This document shows positions 48,711-59,999 of a stretch of DNA of 64,000 nucleotides, in pieces; the stretch's first letter is position 1; every line of letters begins with the position of its first letter. The notes under the pieces were generated by a model. It was not told the origin of the DNA. It did no database searches and saw only the letters and a list, made by a program, of their open reading frames with translations. Origin of the DNA: Pseudoneurospora amorphoporcata (taxonomy: Eukaryota; Ascomycota; Sordariomycetes; Sordariales; Sordariaceae); assembly GCA_033297205.1 (NCBI GenBank), contig MU859103.1, forward strand, positions 124,001 through 188,000. Reading direction: 5' to 3'. Position numbers and translations under genes: made by a program.

Positions 48711-51122
48711 ATGTATTCTTCGCAGCATGCCAATATGGCTGCCGCTTCGCAAAAACCCGAGACCTTCATGCTGAGCACTGAGGCCCAGCAAGCACTTCCG
48801 CATGACGCCCAGGTAGCTCTGCAGCAGGTTGATAACCGTACGTACATGAATGTGCTTCCTTGATATGTGTAACTCTGCTAATACTAGCTTTTCTCGCCGA
48901 TTAGTCAAGTATTTCCTCATTTCCGCGCCCGTCGACTGGCAACCAGACCAATACATCCGGAGGTTCCTTTTGCCCACCGGCGAGTATGTGTCTTGCGTGC
49001 TATGGAACAACCTCTTCCACATCTCCGGTACCGATATTGTGAGGTGCCTGTCTTTCCGCTTTCAGGCTTTCGGCCGTCCCGTGAAGAACTCAAAGAAGTT
49101 TGAGGAAGGTATCTTCTCGGATTTGCGTAACCTGAAGGCGGGAAGCGATGCCTCCCTCGAAGAACCCAAGAGCCCTTTCTTGGACTTCCTGTACAAGAAC
49201 AACTGCATCCGAACGCAGAAGAAGCAAAAGGTGTTCTTCTGGTACAGCGTGCCCCACGACAGGCTCTTCCTTGATGCGCTCGAGAGAGACCTCAAGAGGG
49301 AGAAGATGGGCCAGGAGGCGACAACGGTTGCCGTTAGCGAGCCTGCCTTGTCCTTCCAGTATGACTCTTCTCAGTCGCTCTTCGAGTCTCTCACTAAGGC
49401 CCAGCAGGCCAACTCCTCTTCCTTTCCGGCCCAGCAACTAGCCTTTCAGTCCCAGTCCACCTCGCCCATCTTGCGCGCGGCCGACTCGATGCCTCCCCCT
49501 CAAATGATGCAGCCAATGCCATCGCAGATGATGCAGCCAATGGGACAGAACATGGGACAGCAAATGTCTCAACCCATGTCCCAGCCCATGTCCCAGTCAA
49601 TGGCCCCTCTATCCGATGGTTTGGAGGCCATGGTCTCCTACGGAGCGATGACGATGGGGCCCGCGATGACCTGCCCTCAGCCAATGGTCAAGCGAGAACC
49701 TGATTATGGTCGTGTTCAGTATACCCAGAATGGCGTGCCCATCACACAGGTGCACCAGCGACACGCTTCCATGCCTGCGTATGGTCTGGAGTGCTCGCCC
49801 GCCCCATCATTCGTCTCTTCGCACTTTGAAGACTACAGCCAGAGAGGACTCTCTTTTGAGCCCTTGACGCCTCCTCACCAGCAAATGGGTGTTATGGGTG
49901 AGCCCGCCTATATTGCCAATGAGGAGACTGGTCTCTATACTGCCATTCCCGATCACCTCAATGCTGGTGCCCTCAATGGCATGATCCAGCTTCCGCCATC
50001 CAATCTCGCGGCCCCGTCGTACCCCCGCTCATACGGATCTAGCAGCATGTCCCAGGGCCCTTCTAGAGGGTACTCTCCCATGGCCGCCTACACAGTGATC
50101 GAGGGTTCGCCAACCTACAAGCAAAGGAGGAGGCGCTCTTCCATTCCCCCATCAGTTCTGTCTGCTACGACAGCAATTGCAGCGGGCACTCCTGCGGTGT
50201 ACAAGCCATCGGATCTCCGGAGGTCCGTGTCTGCCTCTGTTGGTCCCGTGGCTGAGGGTGATGAGTCTGCAGACAACTCTCCCCCCGGGTTGACGTACAG
50301 CAACCCTGCGATCAACATGGCCCGCCAGCAGCATCACGAGATGCTCGAGCTTTCGAGGCATGGTACGCCCTTGTCCACTGTCGAGAGCAGCCCTGCGCTC
50401 AACCCTATGAATCTTCCCATGGGGCAGAACTACGGCCCGCTCAACGATGATGAGCTTGCTCCTATGAGCGAGCGGCAGATGTCTCAGGGTCACCCCGGTG
50501 TGATCCGTCGCGCTCGTTCTGCCACAGTCTCAGAACTTGGTCCTTATCCCCAGAAGTCGCACTCTTGCCCCATTCCCTCATGCGGTCGTGTCTTCAAGCG
50601 TTTAGAACACCTTAAGAGGTAAGACTAGAGCTAATCCTTTCGATACCCTGCCCTTCTGTCGCAGTTCTAACCTGGCCTTTTTCTTTTAGACACGTGAGGA
50701 CACACACACAAGAGAGACCCTACGTCTGTTCATACTGCCAAAAGGCCTTTTCCCGATCAGACAACCTAGCACAGTATGCATCCTCCTTTCCAATTTCGTA
50801 CACCTCAGCACACATCAGTTGCTCAAGAGGGACGTTGAACAACGATACTGACCGATATTTCTTTAGGCACAAGCGTACACACGATCGCGGCGACGGTTCT
50901 GAGGGTACCTCGGCCCTCTCTGGCGAGGAGGAAGAAGAGTACTCCTCGCCAACATCCGAGGGCGGTTACGTCCACGGCTCGGGGGCACCTAGCAACGGCA
51001 ACAGCTCGACACCTCAGTCAACCATGTACAACAACCTCCAGACGCTGAGCATGCCCATGACAATAAGCGAGCCCCAGCCAATCAATACAGGCGAGATGAT
51101 GCGAAACGAGCTAGAGTTCTAG
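48711..51122 (+). CDS. pp-1: STE12-family transcription factor (PP-1-like) with STE homeodomain and C2H2 fingers
   Basis: Four exons, 48711-48837, 48905-50618, 50690-50773 and 50877-10 (that is, 50867)-51122, give 726 residues; introns are 67, 71 and 93 nt. The splice at 48837/48905 recreates QQVDN|LKYFLISAPVDWQPDQYIRRFLLP, the start of the STE DNA-binding domain (about 40-165), which continues VSCVLWNNLFHISGTDIVRCLSFRFQAFGRPV. The middle region is rich in Met/Gln/Pro/Ser, including a degenerate MSQP repeat (about 49500-49600). The two C-terminal C2H2 fingers (CPIPSCGRVFKRLEHLKRHVRTH and YVCSYCQKAFSRSDNLAQHKRTH) are each split by an intron. This homeodomain-plus-fingers layout is that of filamentous-fungal Ste12, which acts below the pheromone-type MAP kinase in mating, fruiting-body development and cell fusion; the Neurospora protein is PP-1. 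The start codon is the first ATG after a 1.6-kb ATG-free region. Confidence 0.95.
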
Positions 51123-51478
51123 GGTTTGAGCAGTCTTCTAGGCGAGGACTGACTGTATATGTGTGTTTGTTGTACAATCAAAACCGCCGGTGGTCATGAC
51201 GGGAGCGTTTCATGTTTGGCTTTGGTCTGTTTTTGTTATATATCCGGATGGGCATGGGGGATTAGGTCTGGCATCATCACGGCTTATGAGTCAGCCTTTT
51301 TCAGGTGAAGGCGAAAGACTAGATTTTTTTTTTTACTTCTTGTTTTCTCTGGTTGGATGGCTATCCATGACCAAAAGGGGGAGGGGTCTCTTACGGGTTT
51401 TGTAGGAAAACCTCACGGGGGCCCTGCATTTTCTTGTCATTTACTCTTCCACTCTTCTCTCTCGATTTGAAACTTTTC

Positions 51479-51543
<65 letters not shown>

Positions 51544-52886
51544 TTTTGTATGTCATGCCTGTTAGTCATGGCAAAATGACAGGTGGAAACATGGTTTATG
51601 AACGAACAAGCGTTGTCCGCATGCATGACCGTTTATATGTGCCTGATGTGGTTTGTGAAAGCATGAAGTGGCTATCTACCTAAGCTGGAAGTAAGGTTAG
51701 CTTAGCTACAGCGGTAGAAGAGAGCTCACGTCGGGCCGCGCCGAGGAAAGCAAGGTCCTTGCGGACAGCTTATCGTTTCTCAAACGTCACGCCAAAAAGA
51801 AAGGAAACTGCCCGAGCCTATGAGTTGAAAGAATTGCGAGCACTGAACCATCGGACAATGGATACGGTACACTGGCGGGACGGGCCGAGACGTGTGTTGC
51901 TGTGCTGGTGTATCTTTCGTGCCAAGTTGGACAGGCAATGAGTGGGCGGATGCGGGGTGAAAGAATGGATGAAAGAGATGGAATACGCAGGTGGAAGGTA
52001 CGTGGCGGAAGATGGTGCGACGGCCACCGGACAAAATCACAATGGATGGGTTCAAGGAGTAACGCATTCTCTACGAAGCTTCCACCGAGGGATGTTTGCG
52101 ATCCGTGGTAGGTGGTTGGGGATGTTGTTTTTGATCTGGGTAACTGATAAGGGCCATGTCATACATCGGCTCACAGTCGAAATCTTTCACGTAACTGGTG
52201 TCTCTACAAGCAACAAATATCAACGCTCGAACATCATGGGAAACAAGAAATCATATATCGTCCCCAGTTACTGGACGAACTAAAATCCTGGAATGTTGTC
52301 CAATGTGAATAAATGTCTTATATTGAATAACATCCTATTAAGATTCAGTATAAAGACGAAGAATATTGGGAGACACGAGTACCTTAAATGCTCGCCAAAG
52401 CAACGCCGGACACTCGACCACAGCTTAATAACCGCGCTTGGTTCTGAGATCAAGTTCCTGGCATACCAGTTGCATATGCAGCTCTTGCTGTAGATATCAA
52501 TTCTTTTCTTCCGGATCATGCACGTCGTACTTCGCATGCGTGGCGATGTGTATATATGTCCGCTGCGATGTTCCGGAAACCCGCATCTGCAATTTCAGAT
52601 ATTCTAACGGCGCATTGCTGTCATGCATTTCTTTGTCCTGTTCTTTTCTTTTATTTAACGAGTCTTATCTCATTCCGTTATTACTCTCTAACTTTCCACT
52701 TGACGTAAATAAATATTAACCAGGACCTAAACCAGCATAGCAACTTCCATTGAGTGAGTATAAATGCGTCCAACCACCTCGAAATAAGCCACAACCCTAA
52801 TTTCTCTTAACCTTCTAGTCCCTCCACCAGCTCGAATAATCACCATTACCAGAATCATCAACCTCATCGTCATAACCACCGTCAAG
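51123..52886. other. Intergenic downstream of the STE12 gene
   Basis: It begins with the STE12 3' UTR and includes a T-run of about 61 nt at 51482-51542. The remainder to 52886 has only short unsupported ORFs and AT-rich sequence around 52300-52720. The promoter of the CFEM-like gene should lie near the right end. Confidence 0.5.
51482..51542. repeat. Poly-T tract of about 61 nt
   Basis: This is an uninterrupted T homopolymer about 360 bp downstream of the STE12 stop codon. Its exact length is doubtful in any assembly. It could be a nucleosome-excluding tract. Confidence 0.95.
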
Positions 52887-53726
52887 ATGCCCTCCTTACA
52901 CCCCATCGAAATCCGCTTCTTTCCCCGCCTCCCCCGAATCTCCCCCTGGTCCATCCTCTGTGGTCTCTTATTCTCCGCTCTATTGTCTACCTCCCTGTCC
53001 TCCTACTTCTTCCCCTTCCTCCTCCGGCCCGCCGCTCCCGACAACGTCCGGGGCGACATCATCGAGACGTCCGTAGCCAGAGATCCGAACTGGAACTCGA
53101 CCGCATCGCCCACATCGCCGGGAACGACATCGCCCCCCGCTCCTCCCTCCTAGATCGCCGGCAAAACCCCGACGACCGCCTCGACGAAGGCGGCTTCCCA
53201 CATTTCGGCGACGACCTCGCCGAATCCCGGCTCTCCAACAGCGTCAACGTCTGGGAGCAACCGATACGTACAAGACGTCATCTCGTTTCCCCTGGGCGAG
53301 GTGAACGATATCCCGGGCGTGTTCGCGGCCTGTGCAAGGCCTTGCATGAAAAAGGCCGTGGAGCTGAACACCGACTGCGAAGACCCGCTGGATCTCGAGT
53401 GCACGTGTCGGCCCGAGGTGGGGGCGGTGGTTGGGGCGGCGGGCGGTGGGTGTTGTTGGCAGGCTTGTGGGGGGGGGGTGGCTGGGATTTTGTGAGTCTT
53501 CTGTTCTTTTCCCCTTTTCCATGTTGTTTTTTCTGTTTTTTTCTGCGTCGGTTCGTTCGTTCGTTCGTTCGTTCCTTCCTTCCTTTCGTCATTCCTCCCC
53601 TCGCTCCTTCTTCCTTTCATCTCGTTTTTGTTTCGGCTGTTACGGTATTGTGATCATGAAACTAATGGAACATACAATAACAGATGGCGCCCATGCTGGA
53701 ACGAAGACAGGCCGTTACATTACTGA
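52887..53726 (+). CDS. CFEM-like membrane/secreted protein with apparently interrupted frame
   Basis: The start ATG at 52887 opens MPSLHPIEIRFFPRLPRISP followed by a hydrophobic segment (WSILCGLLFSALLS), a signal anchor. The good frame runs to about 53080. From about 53081 to 53275 the C-rich third-position pattern moves to another frame, reading RSELELDRIAHIAGNDIAPR and then LDEGGFPHFGDDLAESRLSN. From about 53277 the first frame returns with VQDVISFPLGEVNDIPGVFAACARPC, then MKKAV and a Cys-rich stretch ending CCWQAC, a CFEM-like pattern. If the first frame is kept, TAG at 53151-53153 stops translation. A GTGAGT donor at 53494 and CAG acceptor ending at about 53682 could splice to a short last exon ending at 53726. 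CFEM proteins are extracellular or GPI-linked fungal proteins, some binding haem. It may be a pseudogene, or sequence errors may be present. Confidence 0.45.
53551..53585. repeat. (GTTC)n then (CTTC)n microsatellite
   Basis: About six GTTC units merge into CTTC/CCTT units. They lie inside the proposed last intron of the CFEM-like gene. Confidence 0.85.
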
Positions 53727-53825
53727 GAAGCGGTTCCTATATCCCGTCCGTTGTCTGTCATCGTCGTCACGTCCAAGATTCTCGTCGTACTTACAAAAAA
53801 ACACTGCCCGTCAACGAGCATCATT

Positions 53826-53860
53826 AAAGACCAAGACCAAGACCAAGACCAGGACCAGGA
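53826..53860. repeat. (AAGACC)n hexanucleotide repeat
   Basis: About four AAGACC units are followed by two AGGACC units. In one frame they would encode Lys-Thr/Arg-Thr repeats, but no supported gene uses that frame. Confidence 0.8.
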
Positions 53861-54091
53861 CAACAACGGAAACAATGAACAACAACGATCATGACACACA
53901 AGGCAACTTCAATATCTAACCAAATCCAGTCAGCTCGCACCTGCTAGATGCCGGCAAGCGTACACTGTCCCAGGCAGTGCGTAAGCACCTGCCAGCCCGG
54001 CGCTTGCCCTTCTTCTTCCACTTGGGCCTTATAAGGTCCTACTTTGGCACCCCTCAGTAACTGATATCCCTCGCACCAAAGTAATGATTCC

Positions 54092-54211
54092 ACCGTCGTG
54101 GTCTAGCGGTGTGTGGGGGCGGGGCCAGATAAACATTGCTCGTTGCGTGTGTCTTCAAGAGTGGACGGGTTCGACCCTGCTCTGGGCCGTTGAGCTTTTT
54201 GGTCTTTTTTT
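54092..54211 (+). other. tRNA-like Pol III unit: A box, B box, T-run terminators (not a foldable tRNA)
   Basis: TGGTCTAGCGG at 54099-54109 fits the A-box consensus TRGYNNARNNG exactly, and GGTTCGACCC at 54168-54177 fits the B-box core. T5 at 54196-54200 and T7 at 54205-54211 would end Pol III transcription. The start (ACCGTCGTGGTCTAGCGG) resembles the 5' half of an Asp/Glu-type tRNA. However, the implied acceptor stem (ACCGTCG with CTGGGCC) and T stem do not pair. It is therefore a tRNA-derived relic, a SINE-like head or a small Pol III RNA rather than a working tRNA. Confidence 0.35.
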
Positions 54212-54671
54212 AAACCTCCTTTTGGGCTTGCGCATTGAGATCTATCAATCAGTATTTGAAGTGTGTTTTTCTGGGAAGGAAAAGTTATTTACTAAGGCAA
54301 TATCTGCTTAGCTGTCTCCGATCTTGAGATCATTTCGGTGTTCTCTCTACCTCTAAGCAAGTGGTAAATATCACGGCGCTCGCATGACCACTTCGGTCCT
54401 TTTGGTGTGATTACGGGTTGTGGCCAAGTCTTGTCCAGCAACTTGTTGCCCTCAATGCCACGAGCAAGGTGAGGTGGAAGTCGATACCTTATGCAAGAAT
54501 ATATTCATGAAGGGTGAAAAGCAAACGCTATTCCCATGCAATCATGTTGATATGTGACAACAGACAAAAGACTTGTTCTTTCCAAACCGTTTTACCCAGT
54601 TCGCTTTTCCCATCCTTTGCTCTCCTTTTTTCTACTTCCTTTTTGTTTTTCTTTTCTCATTCATCGTCCCC

Positions 54672-56203
54672 TCACAGCCCCAAAAACACCATCGCAACAC
54701 CCACCAACAACCCCCAAGCCATGCCCATTCCCATCCTCAACTCACCCGCCGCCCCATTCTCATATATCCCCCCTTGATCATCAGAAAGCCCACTTGTAGC
54801 CTCCACTGGATTCTCCACCGCCTTCGCGCCCGGAACACCCCCTTTACCCTTCTTGATCTCCCTCACCTCCGTCGTCGTGGCGTTAAACTTTGTCTGCGCC
54901 ATCGAAATCTCGTTGTTGTCCAGATCAAATACCACATACGCGCTGCGCAGGAACGTGTCGCCCAGAGTGTTGCTTCCCGTACCATTACGTTCCTGGATGC
55001 CAAAGAGGCAGGCGTCTGTGACGCCATCCGGCATGCGCGGGAGTTTGCCATTGGTGGTCTGATTGAGGACGAGCTCGTCCATGGGCACGGTGATTTGCAG
55101 CTCCGAGGTAAAGGAGAAGATGACGGATTTCGAGGAGGACCTGAAAGAGCACGGAACGTAACCGTCTAGCTCGCCTTGTGGATTTGGCATGATTGTCACG
55201 CCGATAGCGTCGTAGAGGGGTCTGACGAGATCGCGGTGGAGATAGGTGAGGGTTGAGCCGGTGTCCAAGAGAACGGCGAGGGCGAGGTTGTCTTCGGAGA
55301 CCTGGGTAGTGTTACCGCCGTCGCCGTTGAATGAGTAGTGGGACTGAGACAATGATAGGCCGGTCATGGTGACCATGAGGTTCCTGTACACGCCCTTTTG
55401 GGGGGTTTGAACGGGCAGGGTGAGCAGGTCGCCTTCGTACTTGGCGGGGTCAACGCCGCCGAAAAGAATGGTACCATAGGGGGCGTCGAGGTCGTTGAGC
55501 CAGATCGAGTAGGCGTTGGAATTAATCAAGCCGTCGGCGACCATTTGCACGGGGAGGTTGTTATAGGCTGGCAACCCGGCGCGGGTTTGCACCTCGCTCA
55601 AGGCGTACCCTATACCGACTAGTCCCTGCGCGTTAGTTGAAGAGTAGCCGATGCCAAATTGCAGCCGGTCCAGTATGATATTGTCGCCGATTGTGAAGGT
55701 ATCGGAGGCATAATCCCCTCTGGCGCCAGAGCCATCCACATACGTAATGTCGAAGTTGTTGCTGATGTACTCATAAGTAGACGAATCATTGGCCGAGTAG
55801 GTGCCGGAATAACCGCACGGTCTAGATTTCGCCTGACAGAGACTTGAACTGGGAGCATTTACCCAGGTATCTGCAGAGCCTGTGTCGAGATGTAGTGAGA
55901 ATATCCCTCCGGGCGTACCAATCGTCACATTGATATAGTATCCACCTATCTAAACCTTGGTATCAGCCAAGTATTCCAGCAGAATGCTAGAAGGATAAAA
56001 CTTACGGCGTTTTCCAATGTGGTTTCACCCTCTCCTTTTCTCCTTCTTAACCTGTTCTGGGCAACGGGGTCTGGGACAAAACGACGTTCCGTCTGCAGAC
56101 TGACCACTTTTGGGGCACCCGCATCTTCCTTTTGTCGAATGGTGAAGGCTTTCGTCGTTGATAGAAGGGATGCCGTTAAGGCCAACACCGTCGTTGTCCT
56201 CAT
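54672..56203 (-). CDS. Secreted, probably GPI-anchored aspartic protease (pepsin/yapsin type)
   Basis: Two exons, 56203-56006 and 55949-54672, join over a 56-nt intron (55950-56005, acceptor TTTAG) to 491 residues. The join gives LENA|IGGYYINVTIGTPGG, the normal start of the mature enzyme. MRTTTVLALTASLLSTTKAF is a signal peptide and a propeptide with basic RLRRRKG sites follows. The two catalytic motifs are intact: Asp88 in LDTGSADTW and Asp295 in LLDTGSTLTY. The flap region lies around YVDGSGARGDY. The C terminus has a small-residue stretch and a hydrophobic end (AWGLLVGVAMVFLGL), as in GPI signals. Yapsin-like proteases process wall and secreted proteins at the cell surface. The next AG in the intron (GATAG) would shift the frame, which fixes the acceptor choice. 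Confidence 0.92.
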
Positions 56204-59200
56204 GGTTAGGTGTTTTGCTTTTTTCTCCCCTTGATCCTTTTGCTTCTAAAACCGACGTCGACAACCCGGTATCCAACTCTTTGAAATCCCACAAGGCCCT
56301 CAGATACAACGACAATAAGATATGTAGATGATAATGAAATATAGTAACCGGAATGTGAATATGTCATGAGTGAAAGAGGGAACTGCAAATGTTTAAACAA
56401 TTGCGCGATGAGGTAGGCAGTGCAAAGTCCAAAAAGAAATCCGAGGTGTGTCTGCGATACTCAGGATAATAGTAATCCAAGTACAAGACCGAGTGAGCTC
56501 TTCAACGTAGGCCAAGAATCTAGTTATATCCACAAAGCAAACGGAAGAACCAAGGCAGGCCTTGGCCAACTGAAAAGAGTAAATCGCATGTAGGATATGC
56601 AGAACAGTTCCAACGATCGTACTGCAAGAATCCAACACCTCGGAACTGCTTTTCCAGACGGGATTAGTACAAGGAAAAAAAGGGAAAAAGAAGGATAGGA
56701 GATTGGATTAAGGTAAGGGCTTAGTAAGTAAAGAGCACAAAGCTGTGAAAACTATATCAGATGAGAAGGGAAAGCCACATGGACCCTTTTTGTCCCATGC
56801 GACGAGACGGATGGGATGAAGAAAGATTGGATAAAACGGAAAGGAAAATCTACCAACGATAGAGGTAGAGATGAGGCAAAGCCGGGCACAGTAGGACTGG
56901 GGTTGGAGGCAAGAGAATGGGCGGGATGGAGAAGAGAAGGCTCCACGAAGTTCCGGCCCCCTACGTCTATGGGATCCATCGACAGGGGCTGGGGCAGTAA
57001 CTGAAAAGTGGAATGTGATGATTGACTTCTGAAGTAAACAAAAAGGCGATGGCTTCCAGCTCCGGTACTATCAGAGAAGGATGGAATCCCATGAGCCGCC
57101 AAGGTGCGTCTGAGTAGCTAATGTGAAGGAAGGAGCTTGGCTGGTCCACATCTGGGGAAAGTGGCGTATAAAAGCGATGTGACAAAGGTGCCTACCATCG
57201 TGTCTGAATTCGGGTTCATGGCGGTTAGACGTCGAGAAGGCTGCAGGGAAAACAGACAGACTTTCGACGAAGGCTGTGTACATTCGTACACGACTGTAGC
57301 CTCATGGGCTGAGATAAACCAAAGGATCCCGTGGACGTGAACTGCATCTGGTATTGCGGGAATGGGAGCCGTTGGGGCTGAAGCTGATGCAGCACATATC
57401 CTGCTTGTGCGACCTGATCTTTGCCACTTCTTGACAATAACGTCCATGTTGGACTGAGTCAAGGTGGATTTCTCTCGGTGGAGATGCCGACAAAATGATG
57501 AACGGAGAGGAGCGAGCGGATTGATGGCAGAAAGGAAAGTGGGAGAGAGGGTCCGAAACGATGACGACGGATGTTCACTGAGCCAGTCTTGGCATGCTTG
57601 CTTCTTTCACTGCTGGGACGGAATATGCTTCTTCCTGGGAAATTGAAACAACGTGGAAGTTGGATGCCAAGACGTAACTCTCGAAGCCGGATCTTGCACA
57701 GTTTCTGGCGATTTTGATACAATGCGATGGTGCCTGGACCCCATCAGCGGTATCAGGGAGCTGAATGGTCGAAATCGAGATTCGACAGGCCATTTGGGGT
57801 AGGTGATCGACAGACGCTCTTATTCCCCTGAACTGATGAAGGGATGGAAGGTGAGTTCAGACGAAGAATGGGTGTGTGTCTGATATCGCGGGAAATCATC
57901 TTGGGATGGCGTCCCTGCTCCTTTTGATTAACAAAAAGTACCAGCACACCTCGAGCCAGAACCCTGGAAGCCATATGGTCTCTGTTTCCAAAACAATAAT
58001 CAAAGATATGGGGAAACACGAGGCTTCTAGTTATCTCATAGCGATGAGATGCACGATTTCCCGTGTGAGTCCTGCTTAAATTTAGTAAAGTTACCTAGCG
58101 AGCCATGAGAGAGCCCTTGTTAGCGGCCGTTAACAGTTTAGCTTGCTGATTTAGCTTGGTGATAGCTTCCACATGGGCCAATTGCCGGTAATTTGCACGT
58201 GTCTGTTAGTGCACCTTTCCCCTGTAGTGGGGACCAATTTGCGTGGGTGGAGGTTTTATCCAGGTCACCACGCTTGATGCCCTGTTCCTTTTCCCGTTCT
58301 TTGTTTTCTCGTCGGGTCGATTCAACCGCAAATCTTTTGATGCGACGGTGACTGAAAAGCGCACTGTCGGTTTGAACTTCACATTTCCAGCATGGACTTC
58401 GTGATGTGCAGGACGCGCGATACACCAGCTGCCTGAAGGCGAAAAGACGGACAGTTTTCGAACCCGTATCGGCCGGTCGGAAATCCGAGACCGCATGACA
58501 CGTGCTTTAAGCGCTGTAAGTCTGGCATGCATGCTGTTGACAGCGAAGGCGAACTTGGAGGATTGAGGATTCACCGCCAACGTCCATGTTACGATGATGA
58601 CTTCACACTCACCGAGTGTCCAAGGCTTAGTCCCCAGGCAATGACGGCCAAGGTATGTTTGTTGGCGGCGTCGATGGTGATACTGAACATCTCAGCGTGC
58701 CGTATACCCAGATGTTGATGCCTATATGGCCTCTGACGACAACAACCGTTTGCTGGCGGGTTTGATGCTCTCGTTAGTCTGTTAACGGTGCCGGTTATCC
58801 AGGCTATGACGTTGATACAGCCACTTTCGAGGCGCAAATATCGTACCCGGTTGGTGGTCGGAGTCCGAAGTGTAGTAATCAATATCCGAGATGTTAACCC
58901 AGGGATATCATTGGTGAACCGCTTGGGATCTGGGTGTGGTACTCGCTGTCGCCAAATAGTCAAGTGTAAGTAAGACATTGTCTCGCTGCCAACGACCAAC
59001 GGATACACTACAATGTGCAACCGAGTTGGATTTGGACCGAGCTGGATATTGCCTAACAATGTTTCACGATCAAGGTAAGGCTGTTGTGGAACATTTGAGC
59101 CGCACGCTTACACCGAAACGGGAAATGAGAAAAAGCGACTCCATTGATCGATATGGTGATCGTCATCAGGCAGAAAAAATCTTTTCACCTTCCCAATTAA

Positions 59201-59999
59201 ACACGCATGAGAACTGCATTTGGAGGGGAAGCCTACGGACATGCTTCGGTGTAAGAGTTCCGCCGCCGTGGTTCGGCAAGTTTGTCCCGGCTCGGTGAGA
59301 CAGAGCTAGGAAAGAAAGCCCCGTCCATCGACGTCCGGGAACTGTAAATCAGAAGGGAATGCAAACTGCAGTTGGCGAGAGTCGGAATCGTATAGTTGGG
59401 CGATGTTGGGAAGGTCGTTGATAGATAATACCCGTGGGTGCGAACTGGAGGTAAAGGTGTTGAAGCGATACCCATTCTTTTGTGTACAACTTGAGATACT
59501 CCAAGTCCAGGGGAAAGTGTCAGCTCGAGAAAAGAAAGGGAAAGGAAGTGGAAGAAAGCGAACCTGACCGAGGATGGGGACAACGGGTTGATTGGAGGTT
59601 GAAGAGGAAGAAGACGGTAAGCTCTCCTCAGCTTGCCATCGTAATAGCAGTAGGGGACAACTGCCACATAGAGGTAGGGAAAGAACCCCATGGTCGCGAG
59701 GAAGCTGCGAAGCAATTGCAAAAGAGCAGCTCTTTCCAGAAAAAGGTCGAACGGAATTGCCTTGGCAGGAACCAACTGAAAATGAAAATGTGTTTGGGGA
59801 AGGTGCAGTCCTCTGTTCTCACAGCACAAACGGGACGACCTTGCTGCTTCTGGCCAAAGGGAAATATTACCAGTTTTCATCATGATGGAAGTGACCGACA
59901 AAGTAGTTTCAAAAAATAACAATTCTGTACAAGCAAGCTAACGCATATATTCTCCAACAACATAGTACCGAGACAACTCCTTTATCACCTATCCATCCT
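56204..59999. other. Gene-poor interval upstream of the aspartic protease
   Basis: About 3.8 kb contains the protease promoter at its left end and the NOC3 3' UTR at its right end. The longest ORF, 229 codons at 59233-59922 (-), overlaps another on the opposite strand (59482-59919) and has no recognisable motif. I see no RNA gene or repeat. Confidence 0.45.

Larger units (their letters stand above)
53727..54671. other. Intergenic between CFEM-like gene and aspartic protease, with Pol III-like unit
   Basis: It contains the hexanucleotide repeat, the tRNA-like promoter unit at about 54092-54211 and the 3' UTR of the protease. No protein gene is seen. Confidence 0.5.

Noticed and set aside
59233..59922. 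229-codon ORF on the minus strand
   Set aside because: There are no recognisable motifs or coding-like third-position bias, and there are overlapping ORFs on the other strand; it is kept only as intergenic sequence.
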